Assembly (NCBI GenBank): GCA_027039295.1
Contig: JALWEW010000024.1
Location: forward strand, 1 to 17,209
Length of the DNA: 17,209 nucleotides
Direction: 5' to 3'
Source of the DNA: Acidilobaceae archaeon
GTDB taxonomy: Archaea; Thermoproteota; Thermoprotei_A; Sulfolobales; Acidilobaceae
Positions 6,800-13,851 of this stretch are shown here, piece by piece. Each line of letters begins with the position of its first letter. Positions within the stretch are counted from its first letter, which is position 1. The notes below the pieces were generated by a model. It was not told the origin of the DNA and searched no databases. It saw only the letters and a list, made by a program, of their open reading frames with translations. The translations under genes were made by a program, and so were the position numbers.

Positions 6800-6807
6800 C
6801 TTTTTAG
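6800..6807 (+). promoter_or_regulatory. Candidate TATA box for the DUF2208-like gene
   Basis: The sequence ctttttag lies 44 bases before GTG 6844. On the minus strand the same bases read ctaaaaag, 60-68 bases before the amidohydrolase start, so it might serve both genes. Confidence 0.4.
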
Positions 6808-6843
6808 CCTCCGGGCATGGCGGGGTGGCCGTGGGGGCGCGTA

Positions 6844-7629
6844 GTGTCTACTTCGATGTACGAGAGCACCGCTAAGAGGCTGCTGACCAGTCAGGCCTAC
6901 ATGATAGCGTACTCCATCCTGCTCGCGCTGCTGGGTAAGGCCCGCTACGCGCTACTGCTAGTGTTCCTCTTCTGGATACTCATGTTCGTCGTCCAGAGCA
7001 GACTCGGCAAGGGCCCCCTCGGCCATGGCAGGGTTAGGCCAGAGGACGTGCTAAACGGGAAGAAGCTCTATGAGGAGAAGAATGTGCGGGAGCTACAGAT
7101 GCGGGACGAGATGCTGCTAAGGGAGATACAGGAGCAGAGTAAGATTAGCATGTACCTCTCACTCGCGATGCTCGTCGGCCTAGTCTACTTCATGGTCGCT
7201 TGGAGGCAGGTGCCAGCCATAGACCACTATATCGCCGGGTATGTAGGCGAGGGCAAGCTATCCCTCTTCCTCGCTTACCTCGTCTACTTCGAGGGCTACT
7301 TCGTGATATATCAGGGTCTGACGTCATATGCTCTCAGGAAGATCCAGACTGTGACCACCATAAACACCCCCCTCTCCTACGTCGTCACGGATAAGGGCAT
7401 AGTGACAAAGGGGATCTTCGGTAGGACAGCCATAAAGTTCCCCCTGCCCCCAGACGTGCAGGTAAGAGTTGACGAGAAGAGGGGCTTCGTCGAGCTCGTG
7501 AAGAGAGGCAAGAGGACGGTTCTCAAGATAAGGTTCTACGCCCGGAACGCGAGGAGACTCGGCGATATTATTCGAAGGAAGGGACTAGCGAGGGCCGAGG
7601 AGGAGGGCCCCGAGGCCAGGGCCTCCTAG
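6844..7629 (+). CDS. Archaeal membrane protein, DUF2208-like
   Basis: A predicted membrane protein of 261 residues resembling the crenarchaeal DUF2208 family, whose function is unknown; the family call is from memory of its general layout. Two hydrophobic segments lie near residues 17-50, then a charged, coiled-coil-prone cytoplasmic loop (about 60-105, rich in E, K, R and Q). Two more spans follow (about 108-125 and 146-165) and a soluble basic C-terminal domain that may be PH-like (about 170-255). I choose GTG 6844: a GGGGG run at 6833-6837 pairs with the 16S tail by wobble at six-base spacing, and the TATA-like box is 44 bases away. ATG 6817 lies too close to that box and lacks an SD; ATG 6856 has no SD. 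Its TAG stop shares the CTAG tetranucleotide with the stop of the converging mutase. Confidence 0.7.
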   Translation: MSTSMYESTAKRLLTSQAYMIAYSILLALLGKARYALLLVFLFWILMFVVQSRLGKGPLGHGRVRPEDVLNGKKLYEEKNVRELQMRDEMLLREIQEQSKISMYLSLAMLVGLVYFMVAWRQVPAIDHYIAGYVGEGKLSLFLAYLVYFEGYFVIYQGLTSYALRKIQTVTTINTPLSYVVTDKGIVTKGIFGRTAIKFPLPPDVQVRVDEKRGFVELVKRGKRTVLKIRFYARNARRLGDIIRRKGLARAEEEGPEARAS

Positions 7630-9059
7630 AGTGTTGTCCTGTCGAGGTTCAGCTGCTCCTCTACACCCCGTATCCTGACGTTGCTCTCCTCCGCAGCCTC
7701 GCTCATGAGCCTCCTGATCTTCTCAATCATGTCTAGGAGCCTCCTCCTATCGGTGGCCTGAGCGTAGATGCGGAGCTTGGTCTCGGTGCCACTGGGCCTG
7801 ACTAGGATCCAGGAGCGGTCCTTGAACTCGGCCCTAACTCCATCTATTTCCAGGACCCTAACGGGCTCACCGTCGAGGCCTGAGGCTATCCTCTCCTTGA
7901 GGATACCGTATAAAGTCTCCTTGTCAGAGTCGCTGGCTAGCCTTACGCTCATCCTTATCGACGGGTAGAAGGGGAGCTGCTCTATGAGCCTGTCAAGGGG
8001 CATCCCCTCCGTCATGGAGATCCTAACCAGGAGCGCTGCCTGATAAACGCCGTCGACCCACGGGCCCCAGGAGGGGTCTATGAGCTTCCAGGGCTCCGCG
8101 GCCATCAAGGCTCCAGGGGACTCCCTGAGCTTCTCGTGGGTCTTCCCCAGCTTCGCCCTGACTATTCTCCCTCCATACTTCTCTGCGACCTCCTCGACCT
8201 CGAGGCCCACGTCTACCGACACTATTATCGTCCCACGCCTCTCCCTAAGCTTCTCCATGGCGAAGAGCGCTATTAGCAGGTCCTGCTTCACGAAACCGCG
8301 GGCGGGCAGAACTAGAGCTAGCCTGTCAGCGTCCCCGTCGTGGGCCAGCAGCGCCTCCACTGCAAGGGATGGTAGGGATTCGGTATACCTCCTCAGCACG
8401 TCCGGCCGAGGTTCCGGCATGCGGCCTGGGAAGAAGCCGTCCGCGTGGCAGTTGATACTCACGACCCTGGCGCCGATCTCGCGGAGGACCCTCGGCGTCA
8501 CATGGCTCGCGGCACCGTTGGCGCAGTCTATAGCAACGGTGGGCTTGTAACGGGGGAGGGGCACGCTAGCCCTGTCAACTAGGTCCCTGATGTACTCCTC
8601 GACGACCTCGCTTCCCTGGACTAGCCTGCCAACCCTGTCCCAGGGGGCGTGGAGGCTGGCCTGGTCCTCCCCGAGTATGAGTTCCTCCAGCTCCTCCTCC
8701 ATGGATCTCGTATACTCCATACCATCCTGGTCGAATACCTTCATACCATTATCGGTGGGCGGGTTATGACTAGCCGTGACTACTATACCGGCCCTGCTAC
8801 GGGTGTGCGGGACCGAGTACGCTAGGACGGGGGTCGGAACTATGCCGAGGTATATAGCATCCAAGCCCCCAGCCATGAGGCCCGCGGCCGCGAGCTGGGC
8901 CAGCAGCGGGCTAGTAGTCCTCACATCGTGGCCTACTGTGGTCGAGCCCCACTGGCCCACGTACGCTGCTACAGCCAGTCCCACTCTGTAAGCGAGCTCC
9001 GGGGTGACCTTCTCTAGGTACGGCCCCCTAATGCCCGCGGTGCCGAAAAGCCTCGTCAT
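7626..9059 (-). CDS. Phosphohexomutase (phosphomannomutase / phosphoglucosamine mutase family)
   Basis: An alpha-D-phosphohexomutase that moves phosphate between C1 and C6 of a sugar through a phosphoserine. The 477 residues show all domains: substrate-entry N-terminus FGTAGIRG (5-12), active-site serine in TASHNP (Ser97), the Mg loop DGDADR (Asp241, 243, 245), and the phosphate-binding loop RPSGTE (421-426). The domain-3 sugar loop, usually GEESG or GGEENGG followed by DG, reads AEPWK (321-325) with VDG at 335-337, so the preferred sugar may be unusual (glucosamine, mannose, glucose and pentose are all possible). The ATG overlaps the TGA of the upstream THUMP gene (ATGA), so the two are translated together. 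A purine-rich SD lies in the end of that gene. Confidence 0.92.
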   Translation of the reverse strand: MTRLFGTAGIRGPYLEKVTPELAYRVGLAVAAYVGQWGSTTVGHDVRTTSPLLAQLAAAGLMAGGLDAIYLGIVPTPVLAYSVPHTRSRAGIVVTASHNPPTDNGMKVFDQDGMEYTRSMEEELEELILGEDQASLHAPWDRVGRLVQGSEVVEEYIRDLVDRASVPLPRYKPTVAIDCANGAASHVTPRVLREIGARVVSINCHADGFFPGRMPEPRPDVLRRYTESLPSLAVEALLAHDGDADRLALVLPARGFVKQDLLIALFAMEKLRERRGTIIVSVDVGLEVEEVAEKYGGRIVRAKLGKTHEKLRESPGALMAAEPWKLIDPSWGPWVDGVYQAALLVRISMTEGMPLDRLIEQLPFYPSIRMSVRLASDSDKETLYGILKERIASGLDGEPVRVLEIDGVRAEFKDRSWILVRPSGTETKLRIYAQATDRRRLLDMIEKIRRLMSEAAEESNVRIRGVEEQLNLDRTTL

Positions 9060-9577
9060 GAGCCCCTCTCCCTCGGCACCGATAGTATTCCCCTAGGCGG
9101 GCCGACATATACGGCTGCCGACCTACGCCCGGGCCGGCCCACGACCTTTATGTAGACGAGCACGTCGGGACTCCTGAGATTGACGGGCCTCTCAACACCC
9201 TCGGCTATATATCTCGCGGCATCGACCCTATGCATGAGGCGGCCATCCTCGTCTACGAGATATCCATCAACTCTGACGGCGAAGGACCCGGGCGGTGCTT
9301 TTGATAGGAGCCTATGAACGCTCTCCCTCACCGCGCCAACCCTCGGTGGTACCACGTCGAGTACAGGTATGACCCTCAGAATCGGCGTCCAGTCGGGGAG
9401 CTTTCTCCTCAAGAGCTCCACAGCCTCGAGGGGGCGTGGAACCCAGAGGAGGAGGACGTTGTGGTAGCCTCCGACGTACTCCACAAATCCGAGTATGTCT
9501 CTCAACTCCTCTAGTGCGTCCCTCCTCTCGTAATAGCCCGGTATATGCGTCACAATTAGCGAGAATCTCCTCACCAC
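9056..9577 (-). CDS. Stand-alone THUMP-domain RNA-binding protein (Tan1-like)
   Basis: THUMP domains bind tRNA acceptor stems and bring modification enzymes to their target; Tan1 is the eukaryotic adaptor for tRNA N4-acetylcytidine formation. The 173 residues contain an N-terminal ferredoxin-like part and a THUMP region (about 65-160), with RVIPVLDVVPP near 68-78 and the strand-helix pattern ending VYIKVVG. No methyltransferase or acetyltransferase domain is attached, so it should act as an adaptor. The start is one of two tandem GTG codons (9577 or 9574); GGTG seven bases upstream favours the first. A TATA-like cttaatac lies 43 bases before it. It is the first gene of a two-gene operon with the mutase. 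The functional link between the two is not evident. Confidence 0.75.
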   Translation of the reverse strand: MVRRFSLIVTHIPGYYERRDALEELRDILGFVEYVGGYHNVLLLWVPRPLEAVELLRRKLPDWTPILRVIPVLDVVPPRVGAVRESVHRLLSKAPPGSFAVRVDGYLVDEDGRLMHRVDAARYIAEGVERPVNLRSPDVLVYIKVVGRPGRRSAAVYVGPPRGILSVPRERGS

Positions 9578-9611
9578 CAGCGCGCACCGTGCCCCAGGCC
9601 TGTGAGGCCGG

Positions 9612-9621
9612 AGTATTAAGT
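9612..9621 (-). promoter_or_regulatory. Candidate TATA box for the THUMP-mutase operon
   Basis: On the minus strand this reads acttaatact, 43 bases before the GTG start, the same distance as the near-identical box before the acyl-CoA dehydrogenase. A very AT-rich tract (9629-9667) lies further upstream, between the two divergent genes. Confidence 0.5.
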
Positions 9622-9701
9622 GGGTATCTACATTTAATTAACACTAATACACTATAATTTATATATACGTTCTCACTAGGGGAGATTTTAAAGGCTCTAA
9701 G

Positions 9702-9710
9702 CTTATAAAC
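9702..9710 (+). promoter_or_regulatory. Candidate TATA box for the AbrB-PhoU gene
   Basis: The sequence cttataaac lies 45 bases before ATG 9747. A second TATA-like run, ttttaaag at 9687-9694, lies a little upstream and could be an alternative. Confidence 0.55.
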
Positions 9711-9746
9711 CCCTAATCCTCCACTGATAAACACGGTGCAATCCGT

Positions 9747-10757
9747 ATGTCCAAGCACGGCTCCTCCGGCAGTAACGGGAGGGGCTCACAGGACGCCATG
9801 CTCAGGAAGGTCCAGAGGCTCGGGGCCTCCTCGCTCATCGTAACACTCCCCCGCAGCTGGGCCCGCAGGCACAACCTAAAGGTCGGCGACTACATTTACA
9901 TCTATGATGAGGGAGACAAGCTCATCATGAGTCCCTCCTCTAATGGGAAGGAGGTATCCCTAACCCTAGACTTGAGGCATACTAGTAACCTGAAACACCT
10001 TGGGAAAACATGCATATGCAGCTACATATTCGGGTTCGACTCCATTAAACTCCTGACACCCCGTTCCCTGAAGCTTGTTAATGAGAAACTCGACGTTGTA
10101 AAGTCGTTCCTACCCGAGGAGGTTTCTATAGACTCGAAGGCACAGGCCGTTGATGTGAGATTCACAGGGGACGGCGACTTCTTCGATGCCCTGCGAGAGT
10201 ATACCCGGAGAACCTCGGCGTTCATACGGAAGGTACACGAGATACTCGATGAGGGGTGCAACAGGAGGAAGGCCGTAGAAGATGAGTACAGTGAGGTGCG
10301 CAGGCTCAGCTATAAGATCCTGCGCCTCGCCAATAAAAGGGTCTACATAGACAGCAAGGAGGATAGGCTTGGCAAGATCCTTTTAAACATAGCTAACTTA
10401 ACAAGCCTCGCCGCAACGACAATATATACGTTGGCCCTCGACGCAGCGTCACTCTACGACATGTTAAGTAGCGACGAGAAGGAGAGGCTCAAACTGCTCC
10501 TAGAACTGCTCGAGATAACCATGGCCACCATAGGCTCCGCTGTGAATCCTCCAAGCTCTAAGAAGGCAGAGGACATCTACTGGAAGATAAAGAGCGTCTT
10601 AGATGTGAGGGATAATGTGAGGGAGCTCGTGCACGAGGTGAGCCCAGCGTTCCTCTACATGCTAGGGAGGGTCGTGGATATAGCCCACATCGTGGAGTAT
10701 ATAACAGCCTCGATAATATGCTATACTATTATGAGTAGGGCGGTGCAAGAGGAGTAG
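9747..10757 (+). CDS. PhoU-family regulator with N-terminal AbrB/SpoVT DNA-binding domain
   Basis: An archaeal two-domain regulator, usually annotated as phosphate uptake regulator. Residues about 19-63 (RKVQRLGASSLIVTLPRSWA, then VGDYIYIYDEGDKLIM) are a clear swapped-hairpin AbrB-type DNA-binding domain. The remainder to 336 is helical and PhoU-like, with acidic and basic helices such as DEYSEVRRLSYKILRLANKR. The first 17 residues are a low-complexity Ser/Gly tail. The ATG is supported by GGTG at 9735-9738 and a TATA box 45 bases upstream. No Pst transporter genes are in the window, so control of phosphate uptake is only family knowledge. It may regulate its neighbours or itself. It is transcribed in the same direction as the next two genes, with a 94-base gap. 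Confidence 0.87.
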   Translation: MSKHGSSGSNGRGSQDAMLRKVQRLGASSLIVTLPRSWARRHNLKVGDYIYIYDEGDKLIMSPSSNGKEVSLTLDLRHTSNLKHLGKTCICSYIFGFDSIKLLTPRSLKLVNEKLDVVKSFLPEEVSIDSKAQAVDVRFTGDGDFFDALREYTRRTSAFIRKVHEILDEGCNRRKAVEDEYSEVRRLSYKILRLANKRVYIDSKEDRLGKILLNIANLTSLAATTIYTLALDAASLYDMLSSDEKERLKLLLELLEITMATIGSAVNPPSSKKAEDIYWKIKSVLDVRDNVRELVHEVSPAFLYMLGRVVDIAHIVEYITASIICYTIMSRAVQEE

Positions 10758-10851
10758 CGGGGCCTATGAGGAGGAACCCCAGAACACTTAGAGCCTGGTA
10801 AGGGGCGATGATGCCGCCCCGCATCTCCGAGGCACCGGGGAGGTGCGGTAG

Positions 10852-11490
10852 TTGAGGTTATGCATACACGAGCTGGACAGGTACCTCGAAAAGAGCCCCC
10901 GGCGCTCGGGGGTGGCCGTCCTTGCAGGGCCCCTCCTCGCGTATCCCGAGGTTGTGGCTCTAGACATAGCGAAGAGGTGCCTCTTATCCGAGCCGGACCT
11001 GCGGCTCATCTACGTGATGATCCTAGACGACCCAGCCTACATCTACGACGTGGCTAGGGGCATGGGCTTGGACTTGGCCTTCCAGGAGAGGGCTGGTAGG
11101 GCTCAAGTGGTATCCTCCAACAGTCTAGAGGAGGCGCTCAGCGCTAGCCTGAGCGCGGGAGATAGGACCCTCATTATAGTGGATGCCACGAGCGGCCTCG
11201 GCGGCGACTTCAGAATCGAGGGACTAGCCGAGGTGTTCGCTTCCGCGCGTCAGAGGAAGGACTTCCTGCTACTCCTAGTAGTTAACCCCCAGACAGTGCC
11301 CGAACATATTATCTCAGTCATGGCCGAGATGGCCGACCTCTACATGAGGCTGCACTCGGAGGAGACCACGAGGGGTCTCGAGAGGAGCCTAAGCGTCCTC
11401 TACTATAAGGGCGGGCTTATACCCTTCCTTAAGCTGCATTATAGCATAGGGCCTGAAGGCGTGAGTTACTCGCTGAGGCTTGAGGTGTAG
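10852..11490 (+). CDS. KaiC/RAD55-like RecA-fold protein lacking the P-loop
   Basis: The 212 residues follow the layout of archaeal KaiC/RAD55 ATPases but appear inactive. GVAVLAGPLLAYPEV (20-34) occupies the Walker A place yet has no GxxGxGKT/S. TLIIVDATSG (106-115) matches Walker B with Asp111. The MAEMADLYMRL and LERSLSVLYYKGG segments match the conserved C-terminal part of KaiC modules, where the family has LADGVI and RxLxVxKxRG. It therefore may be a structural or regulatory partner of an active paralog, such as those linked to archaeal motility or recombination. The TTG start is fixed by a ggaggtg SD (10839-10845) six bases upstream; no ATG or GTG fits. Its stop codon lies four bases before the next start and its last codons contain that gene's SD, so the two are translationally coupled. 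Confidence 0.65.
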   Translation: MRLCIHELDRYLEKSPRRSGVAVLAGPLLAYPEVVALDIAKRCLLSEPDLRLIYVMILDDPAYIYDVARGMGLDLAFQERAGRAQVVSSNSLEEALSASLSAGDRTLIIVDATSGLGGDFRIEGLAEVFASARQRKDFLLLLVVNPQTVPEHIISVMAEMADLYMRLHSEETTRGLERSLSVLYYKGGLIPFLKLHYSIGPEGVSYSLRLEV

Positions 11491-11494
11491 AGCC

Positions 11495-12529
11495 GTGGCG
11501 GCGCTCCTATACCATGAGGATTTCAAGCTGCATGACCCTAGCCCCTATGAGCACCCCGAGAACCCACGGAGACTGGATCTCATGCTCTCCGGGCTGAGGG
11601 ATTACGGGATCCTGGAGCGCTTCAGCGCCCCCGAGATCCCCCTGGGGGACGTCGGGGAGTATAGGCTAGTGCATAGCGAGGAGTACCTCCGCCGCGTGGC
11701 CAGTAGGGGGCTGAGTGAAGTGGAGTGGCTCGACCCGGACACCTACATATCACCGGGGACCCACGAGGCCTTGAAGCGCTTGGCTGGCGCGGCCCTATTG
11801 ACTGTCGACTCCCTAGTGGGTGGCGAGGGGTTGGTCCTGCTCCTCCCGAGGCCTCCGGGCCACCATGCTGGGAGGGACGGAGCCGCCATGGGAGCGCCCA
11901 CCCTAGGCTTCTGTATTCTCAACACGTCAGCCCTCATAGCCAGGAAGCTCTCATCCCGCGGCAGGGTGTCCATTTTAGACTTCGACCTCCACCACGGCAA
12001 CGGCACGCAGGAGATAGTATACAACGACCCGAGGATCCAGCATGTCGACATACACCAGGACCCAAGAACTATCTACCCAGGCACGGGCTACCCCTGGCAG
12101 ACTGGGGGGCCTGGGGCTGAGGGCACTAAGGCTAACATAATCCTGCCGCCGGGCGCGAGGGATGATGTATTCCTAGAAGCCGCCCGGCTAGCCGTGAACC
12201 TCATACGCGGCTTCGACCCGGACTACATAGTGGTTGATGCTGGCTTCGATGGGTACCGGGGCGATAACTACATGTCATCAGTCAGCCTAGCTAGCCCTTC
12301 CTATCATGAGCTGGGTGTCATGCTTAGGGGGCTTGGGAGGCCCATTGCGGTGGTCGTTGAGGGCGGATACGGCAGCGGTCTCCTAGAGGGTCTCCCAGCC
12401 TTCACGGCGGGCTTACTGGGCCTCGGGGATCCCGTCGGCCGCGATGCCCGTAGGAGCGTGAGGGATGTGAGAGAAAAGTTTAAGGCAGGTGTTGAGGAGC
12501 TACTTGAGCACCTCGGGCTCAAGCGCTAG
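11495..12529 (+). CDS. Histone deacetylase / AcuC superfamily hydrolase
   Basis: A zinc-dependent deacetylase-fold enzyme; prokaryotic members act on acetyl-lysine, acetylpolyamines or small amides. The 344 residues contain RPPGHHA with the catalytic pair His123/His124, DFDLHHGNGTQ with Zn ligands Asp164 and His166, the YPGTG loop, GFDGYRGD with the third ligand Asp252, and EGGY with the transition-state Tyr292. The usual SAGFD reads DAGFD, and the His expected two residues after the ligand Asp is Tyr, a small departure from the standard. I start at GTG 11495 because a gaggtg SD (11482-11487) lies seven bases upstream; a TTG at 11480 would place the SD inside the gene. It is coupled to the KaiC-like gene. 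Its TAG shares CTAG with the stop of tldE. Substrate unknown: Alba or other chromatin proteins are possible. Confidence 0.92.
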   Translation: MAALLYHEDFKLHDPSPYEHPENPRRLDLMLSGLRDYGILERFSAPEIPLGDVGEYRLVHSEEYLRRVASRGLSEVEWLDPDTYISPGTHEALKRLAGAALLTVDSLVGGEGLVLLLPRPPGHHAGRDGAAMGAPTLGFCILNTSALIARKLSSRGRVSILDFDLHHGNGTQEIVYNDPRIQHVDIHQDPRTIYPGTGYPWQTGGPGAEGTKANIILPPGARDDVFLEAARLAVNLIRGFDPDYIVVDAGFDGYRGDNYMSSVSLASPSYHELGVMLRGLGRPIAVVVEGGYGSGLLEGLPAFTAGLLGLGDPVGRDARRSVRDVREKFKAGVEELLEHLGLKR

Positions 12530-13851
12530 ACGTCGGCCACGCTCAGCCTAGCCTTGGATAGTAGCACATAGGGGGCCAGGGTTGGGTGGCTGACCTCCCA
12601 CCACTGTATCGGCCACCTCTCCGCGCTTAGATCCTCTATCACCTTCATTAGCCTGGGCATCCTGTCGGCTATCCTGATCCTCCCCAGGCAGGCTCTCGGC
12701 TCGCCATTCTTGACCAGGAAGACGGCGTCCCTCGAGACTGTTGAGAACTCCCCCTCCAGGTAGTTCTGGAATCTGGTGTACCAGTTATTCGTTATATACA
12801 CTCCATCCCACAGCGAGTCTAGCATGTCATCCGGCTTCAGCGTGCCAGGCGCTATGTGTATGTTGAAGGGAGTTGGCATGATCCACCCAGCGTTGCCTGT
12901 GGTTGAGGCGCCCATAAGCCTGGCGGTCTTGGTGTTGTGTAGGAACCCCTTGAATACCCCCCTCTCAACTATGGCCTTGTCCCTAGTCGCCACCCCCTCA
13001 TCGTCGAAGCCCCTAAAGAGTGGAAGGCTGGTGTCGCGGGGCTTATCCTCCACGGTGAGGGCCTCGGAGGCGATGGTATCGCCGGGTTTGGCTTCGCGGA
13101 GGAAGCTCATACCGAATATTACAGAGCCCGCTGAGGCGGAGGAGACGAGTTCCTCCGCGAGGTTCCCGACCACCATAGGGCCTAGGAGGACCCTATACTC
13201 TCCCGGCTCTATCGTAGCCTTGGGTAGCCTGCTGCACTCCTCGGCCAGCTGCACGGCCTGGCCGAGGGCCCTCTTCGCAGCGTTCACGTCGTAGACCGTG
13301 GAGGTCCAGCTCCACTGCCCACTCGCCTCGCCGCGGAAGACCCTCATGTAACCGTTGAAGCGCGTCGCTTCGTATGCCAGCTCCGCGCCAGCCGTAGTAG
13401 CTAGCGCTGTTGCCGTGTACTCTAGAAGCACCATGCCAGCGGCGTCGCCCAGCTGGGACAGCTCTAGGTCCTCGAGTATGAAGGAGGCATCGCCCGTTAG
13501 GGCGGCGTCCCTGATCTTCTCGTCCACCCTGCTCAGCGGGGACCCGCTGGGCTCGGGCAGCGGCGCGTAGAGGGGGGACTCCTCGAGTGCCCTGAGGCTC
13601 CTCGATGCCTCGAGTATGTCCCTCCAGGGTTCCGGTGACTCGCTGGAGTAGACCGCCATTCGCTTATCCTTGGCGACGTAGGCGCTCGTAGATCTCGTCA
13701 GCCAGGACTGGGTGACGCTGGCCTCGCCGTGGGCTATCTTGAGCATCAGGCTGGCCCTTGAGACTGCCAGGACTGCAGCCTCGTAGCCTGCCTCCGAGAG
13801 TTTCTCGATGGCCTCGGAGGCCATCCTCGATGCCTCGTCTAGAAGGGTCAC
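12526..13851 (-). CDS. tldE: TldE / PmbA family subunit of the TldD-TldE peptidase
   Basis: The non-catalytic partner in the TldD/TldE heteromer, which cleaves small or unfolded peptides and matures peptides such as microcin B17 in E. coli. The 441 residues have the PmbA layout, with a conserved C-terminal stretch FLHNTKTARLMGASTTGNAG (about 306-325) followed by P-N-I and PG, and no HExxxH, as expected for TldE. The GTG start overlaps the TGA of tldD by four bases (GTGA), and a full ggaggtga SD lies within the end of tldD (13859-13866), so the two are co-translated and should be made in equal amounts. The 3' end shares CTAG with the converging deacetylase gene. Confidence 0.92.
   Translation of the reverse strand: MTLLDEASRMASEAIEKLSEAGYEAAVLAVSRASLMLKIAHGEASVTQSWLTRSTSAYVAKDKRMAVYSSESPEPWRDILEASRSLRALEESPLYAPLPEPSGSPLSRVDEKIRDAALTGDASFILEDLELSQLGDAAGMVLLEYTATALATTAGAELAYEATRFNGYMRVFRGEASGQWSWTSTVYDVNAAKRALGQAVQLAEECSRLPKATIEPGEYRVLLGPMVVGNLAEELVSSASAGSVIFGMSFLREAKPGDTIASEALTVEDKPRDTSLPLFRGFDDEGVATRDKAIVERGVFKGFLHNTKTARLMGASTTGNAGWIMPTPFNIHIAPGTLKPDDMLDSLWDGVYITNNWYTRFQNYLEGEFSTVSRDAVFLVKNGEPRACLGRIRIADRMPRLMKVIEDLSAERWPIQWWEVSHPTLAPYVLLSKARLSVADV

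Noticed and set aside
6470..6807. Several plus-strand open frames against the amidohydrolase start
   Set aside because: High-GC antisense shadows with Pro/Arg/Gly-rich translations. The minus-strand frame has every metal ligand of its family.
9312..9758. 148-codon minus-strand frame overlapping the THUMP gene and the divergent promoter
   Set aside because: It overlaps the THUMP frame and both promoters, and its translation is basic and low in complexity with no family match.
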